Assembly (NCBI GenBank): GCA_949505625.1
Contig: CATBQD010000013.1
Coordinates: forward strand, 1 to 43,612
Length of the DNA: 43,612 nucleotides
Origin: an uncultured Bacilli bacterium
GTDB taxonomy: Bacteria > Bacillota_I > Bacilli_A > RF39 > UBA660
Direction of reading: 5' to 3'
Shown: in pieces, positions 40,863 through 43,612 of the stretch
Position numbering within the stretch: position 1 is the stretch's first letter
How the letters are laid out: each line of letters opens with the position of its first letter
Program-made: the position numbers and the translations under genes
The notes under the pieces: generated by a model
What the model was told of the DNA's origin: nothing
Databases searched by the model: none
The model's input: only the letters and a program-made list of their open reading frames with translations

Positions 40863-40938
40863 GCTGGAATAGCTCAGTAGGTAGAGCAACTGTCTCGTAA
40901 TCAGTAGGTCGCGGGTCCGATTCCTGTTTCCAGCACCA
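40863..40938 (+). tRNA. tRNA-Thr (anticodon CGT)
   Basis: The acceptor GCTGGAA pairs with TTCCAGC, CCA is encoded and the anticodon loop CTCGTAA gives CGT. The T arm reads GTCCGATTC: position 55, normally T (pseudouridine), is C, and the T stem has two G-T pairs. Confidence 0.9.
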
Positions 40939-40973
40939 GATTGATAGAAAACTCGAACTTTTCGAGTATAAGC

Positions 40974-41000
40974 AAAACGACTTGTCAAAAAGTCGTTTTT
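40974..41000 (+). terminator. Terminator after tRNA-Thr
   Basis: AAAACGACTT/AAGTCGTTTT stem (40974-40983, 40990-40999) with T run. A smaller ACTCGAA/TTCGAGT hairpin (about 40951-40967) lies between it and the tRNA. Confidence 0.8.
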
Positions 41001-41147
41001 ATATTATGAAAATAAAAAAAATCTATGTAGCACTTACATATTAAATTATACAAAAAATTCTTTCCTATTTTTAAAAAATTGATAATTTTTGTGTTCTGTG
41101 CTAAGATATAAAACAAATTTCAAAATGAAATATGAAGTGGTGATAAC

Positions 41148-42191
41148 ATGAATCCATACGAAATTATTAATGAGTTTATAAGAATTCATCATTTAGATGA
41201 ACAGAATCCAAATGTTTTAGGAATTATCTTTTATGGTAGCACAAAATATCGAACAAACAAAATCAATTCTGATATAGATTTATTAATTGTTACCAATTCC
41301 TCAAAAAACTATAAAGGGGTTTCTTATCATAATGATGTAAAAGTTGAATATTTTGAAAAAAGTTTTGATTACCTTCTAGAACAAATACACTGTATGAAAC
41401 ATTCTTTAGATTATTCTCTATTATCTATTTTTAAAAATGGAGAAATTTTATTTAGTAAAGATTATGCCCTAGAATATTTGACCGATGAAGCCTTATTTCA
41501 AGATATTGCTTCTAGTAAAAATTGTATTATAAGTTACAGTCTTTTAAATGACTGGTTGGAATTCTTTAATAGACTAAGCGAAACTAGTCCACTACGCCCT
41601 TATATTTATCACAATTTACTAGAATTTATTAGAAAAGTATTTCATGAAGAAAATGGTTTTTCCAAGTTACCAATAATGAAAGTTTATGAATTATATCAAA
41701 ATAAGAATTATGCGATGCATTTTTATTGTGCTAAACTTCCTCCACAAGAATTTAGAGAATGTTTTCTAAATTTGATGACAAGTAGTTATCAGCCTTCTGA
41801 ATTCCAGACTTTGCTTTCAACCATTTCTACAAAAGATAGCTATCATGAAACCCCAGTCAAAATCTATCATCCAAATGAACTAAAATATAAAAGTACCATT
41901 ACACAGGCTTGCGTTTCTAAAGTCATTTCATTTATTGAAAAAAATCATCCTGCTTTGAAACACTATTATTATATTGCTTTAGAAAAACTAAGAATTTTAT
42001 ATTGCAATATAAATGGAATTAATGCTTCAATTGATCATTTTGGACATTCTTATGATGAAAAATTTTTACAACTTTTTCAAAATTGTATTCACAATATAGA
42101 TTCTGATAGTTTAATAAATTTATTTACCTTTGTCTCTGCTCCATTAAAAATGAATTATAAAAATTATAAAGTATTCGAATATCATAACTAA
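41148..42191 (+). CDS. Nucleotidyltransferase-domain protein
   Basis: 347 aa. The N-terminal domain has the nucleotidyltransferase signature GIIFYGSTKYRT followed by SDIDLLIV (GS...DxD). YHNDVKVEYFEKSFD supplies the third acidic strand. The C-terminal about 220 residues are helical and unrecognised. Aminoglycoside adenylyltransferases and MNT-type proteins share this fold, but no specific resistance family is evident. GTGGTGATAAC precedes the ATG. Confidence 0.7.
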   Translation: MNPYEIINEFIRIHHLDEQNPNVLGIIFYGSTKYRTNKINSDIDLLIVTNSSKNYKGVSYHNDVKVEYFEKSFDYLLEQIHCMKHSLDYSLLSIFKNGEILFSKDYALEYLTDEALFQDIASSKNCIISYSLLNDWLEFFNRLSETSPLRPYIYHNLLEFIRKVFHEENGFSKLPIMKVYELYQNKNYAMHFYCAKLPPQEFRECFLNLMTSSYQPSEFQTLLSTISTKDSYHETPVKIYHPNELKYKSTITQACVSKVISFIEKNHPALKHYYYIALEKLRILYCNINGINASIDHFGHSYDEKFLQLFQNCIHNIDSDSLINLFTFVSAPLKMNYKNYKVFEYHN

Positions 42192-42221
42192 AAAAACTTA
42201 CATTTAAAGTAAGCTTTTTTT
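42190..42221. terminator. Bidirectional terminator
   Basis: CTTAC/GTAAG stem flanked by A and T runs (about 42191-42221) between convergent genes. Confidence 0.8.
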
Positions 42222-42878
42222 CTATTCAAAATACCATGTATTTGCATATTGTTCATTTAAGGATTTATAAAGTTGCTCATTTTCACTTAAATTAAATTGA
42301 GCACCTTTTTTCGCTTTATTAAACCATAAGCTAACGAATGATAATTTTTTATCCATATCATCAGCATATTTTACAATAATCGCCTCTAACAATTTAGGAG
42401 GTAAAGTTTGATCTTGCTCATGTGTTATTGCAATAATATGTAATACTTGATTTTTAAACTTTTTATCGATTCTATATCTAGATAAATAAGAGTCCACAAT
42501 TCGTACACTTTTATAAGAACTACTCAGAAATTCATGATCATTAGAAATATAATCAGCATAATTATTTAAGAAATCTGTGTATTCATCCACTTTTCCAATA
42601 TCATGTAATAAAGCACCAAATATAATTAAGTCTGAATCAAATTTCAATTTTCCATATAAATCCATAATTGATAGAGCATTTTTAACCACACAATACATAT
42701 GACATAAAAGTCCGCCTTTATAATAATGATATTTACTTAACGAAGCTGGCTTTTTCATTATTTTATCTTTATAGTCAGATAATATTTTTTCACAACAATC
42801 TTTTAACATTGGATTCTTAATTTGGTGACTGAGTTTTATGCATTGCTCATAAATGTGTTCTAAATTTACATTCTCCAT
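42222..42878 (-). CDS. HD-domain phosphohydrolase (YhaM-like HD region)
   Basis: 218 aa. HD motifs: GGLLCHMYCV, ALLHDIGKVDEY (the HD pair), HIIAITHEQ, and the last Asp in VKYADDMD. The layout resembles the HD part of YhaM-type 3'-5' exoribonucleases and related metal-dependent phosphohydrolases, but the OB-fold nucleic-acid-binding N-terminus of YhaM is absent. It lies 18 bp downstream of the hybrid kinase gene and may be cotranscribed with it. Confidence 0.8.
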   Translation of the reverse strand: MENVNLEHIYEQCIKLSHQIKNPMLKDCCEKILSDYKDKIMKKPASLSKYHYYKGGLLCHMYCVVKNALSIMDLYGKLKFDSDLIIFGALLHDIGKVDEYTDFLNNYADYISNDHEFLSSSYKSVRIVDSYLSRYRIDKKFKNQVLHIIAITHEQDQTLPPKLLEAIIVKYADDMDKKLSFVSLWFNKAKKGAQFNLSENEQLYKSLNEQYANTWYFE

Positions 42879-42896
42879 AACTCACTTCTTTCTTTA

Positions 42897-43612
42897 TTAT
42901 CTCATTTTAATATATTTTTCTAAAATTTGTTTTATTTCATCTTTGACAATTGGTACCCCGATAGTGTCATAAAATCCTATGTTGATATACGTATCTTTTG
43001 TCTCTATATCTTTATGCTTTGTCATAAGTACTACTGGAATATTAAATCCTTCAATCGACCTTAATTTATCAAATGTATGAACACTACTTAGCTTTGGCAA
43101 TGTTTCATCCATTAAAATTAATTGATAGCTTTCTTTATTTCTAATTTTCTCTAAACATTCTTGTCCATTTTTTACAATATCATAATCAACATGAAATTTT
43201 TTAAACAAAGTAGATAATTTTTTTTCAACTTTTTCATCTGATGTAACAACCAAAATATGATCTTGATTCACATAAATATTTTCATATTGTTTTACAGCTT
43301 TTGATAACTCACTTTCCTGTTTAGTTGGAATTTTCTGATCTACTACCACTACAAATTTGCTACCTTTTCCTACTTCACTATTAACGGTGATTGTTCCACC
43401 TATTAAATCAACTAATGTTTTTATAAATACTAAATTTTTCTGACTATCATCTACATCTTTTGAAATATCGTTTTTTCTCTTATCAAATAAATTATTTAAT
43501 TGTTCCACCTCAATTCCTTTTCCTGAATCTTCTACAGTAACAATTAATCGACATACATCATATTTAATAACTGAATTAACTGATATTTCTAATACATATC
43601 CTTGTGCGTCTT
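42897..43612 (-). CDS. Hybrid sensor histidine kinase, C-terminal part (5' end outside window)
   Basis: The frame is open through the right edge; about 238 codons are visible. The visible part begins in the HATPase domain: VTVEDSGKGIE (G1 box) and VNSEVGKGSKFVVVV (G2 box). A receiver domain follows from about YVNQDHILVVTSDEK, with phospho-acceptor Asp in QLILMDETLPKL and the conserved Lys in VVLMTKHKD. The first acidic pair of the receiver is SDE. A hybrid kinase usually passes phosphate to a separate output protein; none is visible. A GTG at 43508 is not the true start because the kinase domain continues upstream of it. Confidence 0.85.
   Translation of the reverse strand, partial: DAQGYVLEISVNSVIKYDVCRLIVTVEDSGKGIEVEQLNNLFDKRKNDISKDVDDSQKNLVFIKTLVDLIGGTITVNSEVGKGSKFVVVVDQKIPTKQESELSKAVKQYENIYVNQDHILVVTSDEKVEKKLSTLFKKFHVDYDIVKNGQECLEKIRNKESYQLILMDETLPKLSSVHTFDKLRSIEGFNIPVVLMTKHKDIETKDTYINIGFYDTIGVPIVKDEIKQILEKYIKMR

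Overview
The window looks like part of the chromosome of a low-GC gut-type Bacillota, in the broad neighbourhood of Erysipelotrichia / RF39-like Bacilli; this placement is inference from AT-rich codon use, AGGAGG-type ribosome sites and gene families. TGA is used as a stop (for example the ATGA overlap at 6456-6459), so the code is not the Mycoplasma code. Nearly all genes lie on the minus strand.

Region 1 (1-17.7 kb) is a phage-tail locus read right to left. In transcription order it holds a tail-completion-like protein, a tail tube protein, a two-frame tail assembly chaperone, a tape measure protein, a distal-tail-like protein, a tail hub with a carbohydrate-binding module, two tandem near-identical tail fibres, two small membrane proteins (holin type), an M23 endolysin, a short collar/tip protein, and a very large DNRLRE/CBM/YD-repeat (WapA/Rhs-like) protein that runs off the left edge. 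No portal, terminase, capsid, integrase or replication gene occupies the expected place upstream of the tail. The first tail gene instead follows its own promoter with an elaborate inverted-repeat operator. This fits a headless F-type tail particle (tailocin-like) that may carry or co-release an Rhs-type effector. Two lipoprotein genes sit on the opposite strand: one wedged next to the tape measure gene, the other divergent from the tail promoter. They are candidates for exclusion or immunity functions.

Region 2 (18.6-22.2 kb) holds regulators and defence. There is a LexA DNA-binding domain without its peptidase half, two paralogous small unknown proteins, an OLD-like ATPase plus TOPRIM-like pair (PARIS/RloAB type), and an ArpU-like late-phage activator. 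An SOS-box-like site lies in the divergent intergenic region.

Region 3 (22.4-26.0 kb) encodes a LysR regulator, a radical SAM protein with extra cysteines, and a MazG-MazG-NUDIX fusion protein. It looks like an uncharacterised nucleotide-related metabolic or defence unit.

Region 4 (26-43.6 kb) is chromosomal housekeeping and accessory DNA: tRNA-Ser, Glu, Ile, Lys and Thr, an ABC exporter, a DHH phosphoesterase, an MFS permease, a CofE-like ligase, an SDR, a frameshifted GNAT, a histidine phosphatase, a YtrA-type GntR/ABC operon, a CYTH protein, a VanZ-like membrane protein, a GT2-TPR glycosyltransferase, a nucleotidyltransferase, an HD hydrolase and the C-terminal part of a hybrid histidine kinase. 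A likely independent structured RNA lies at about 29.07-29.2 kb. All functions are read from sequence motifs without database searches.
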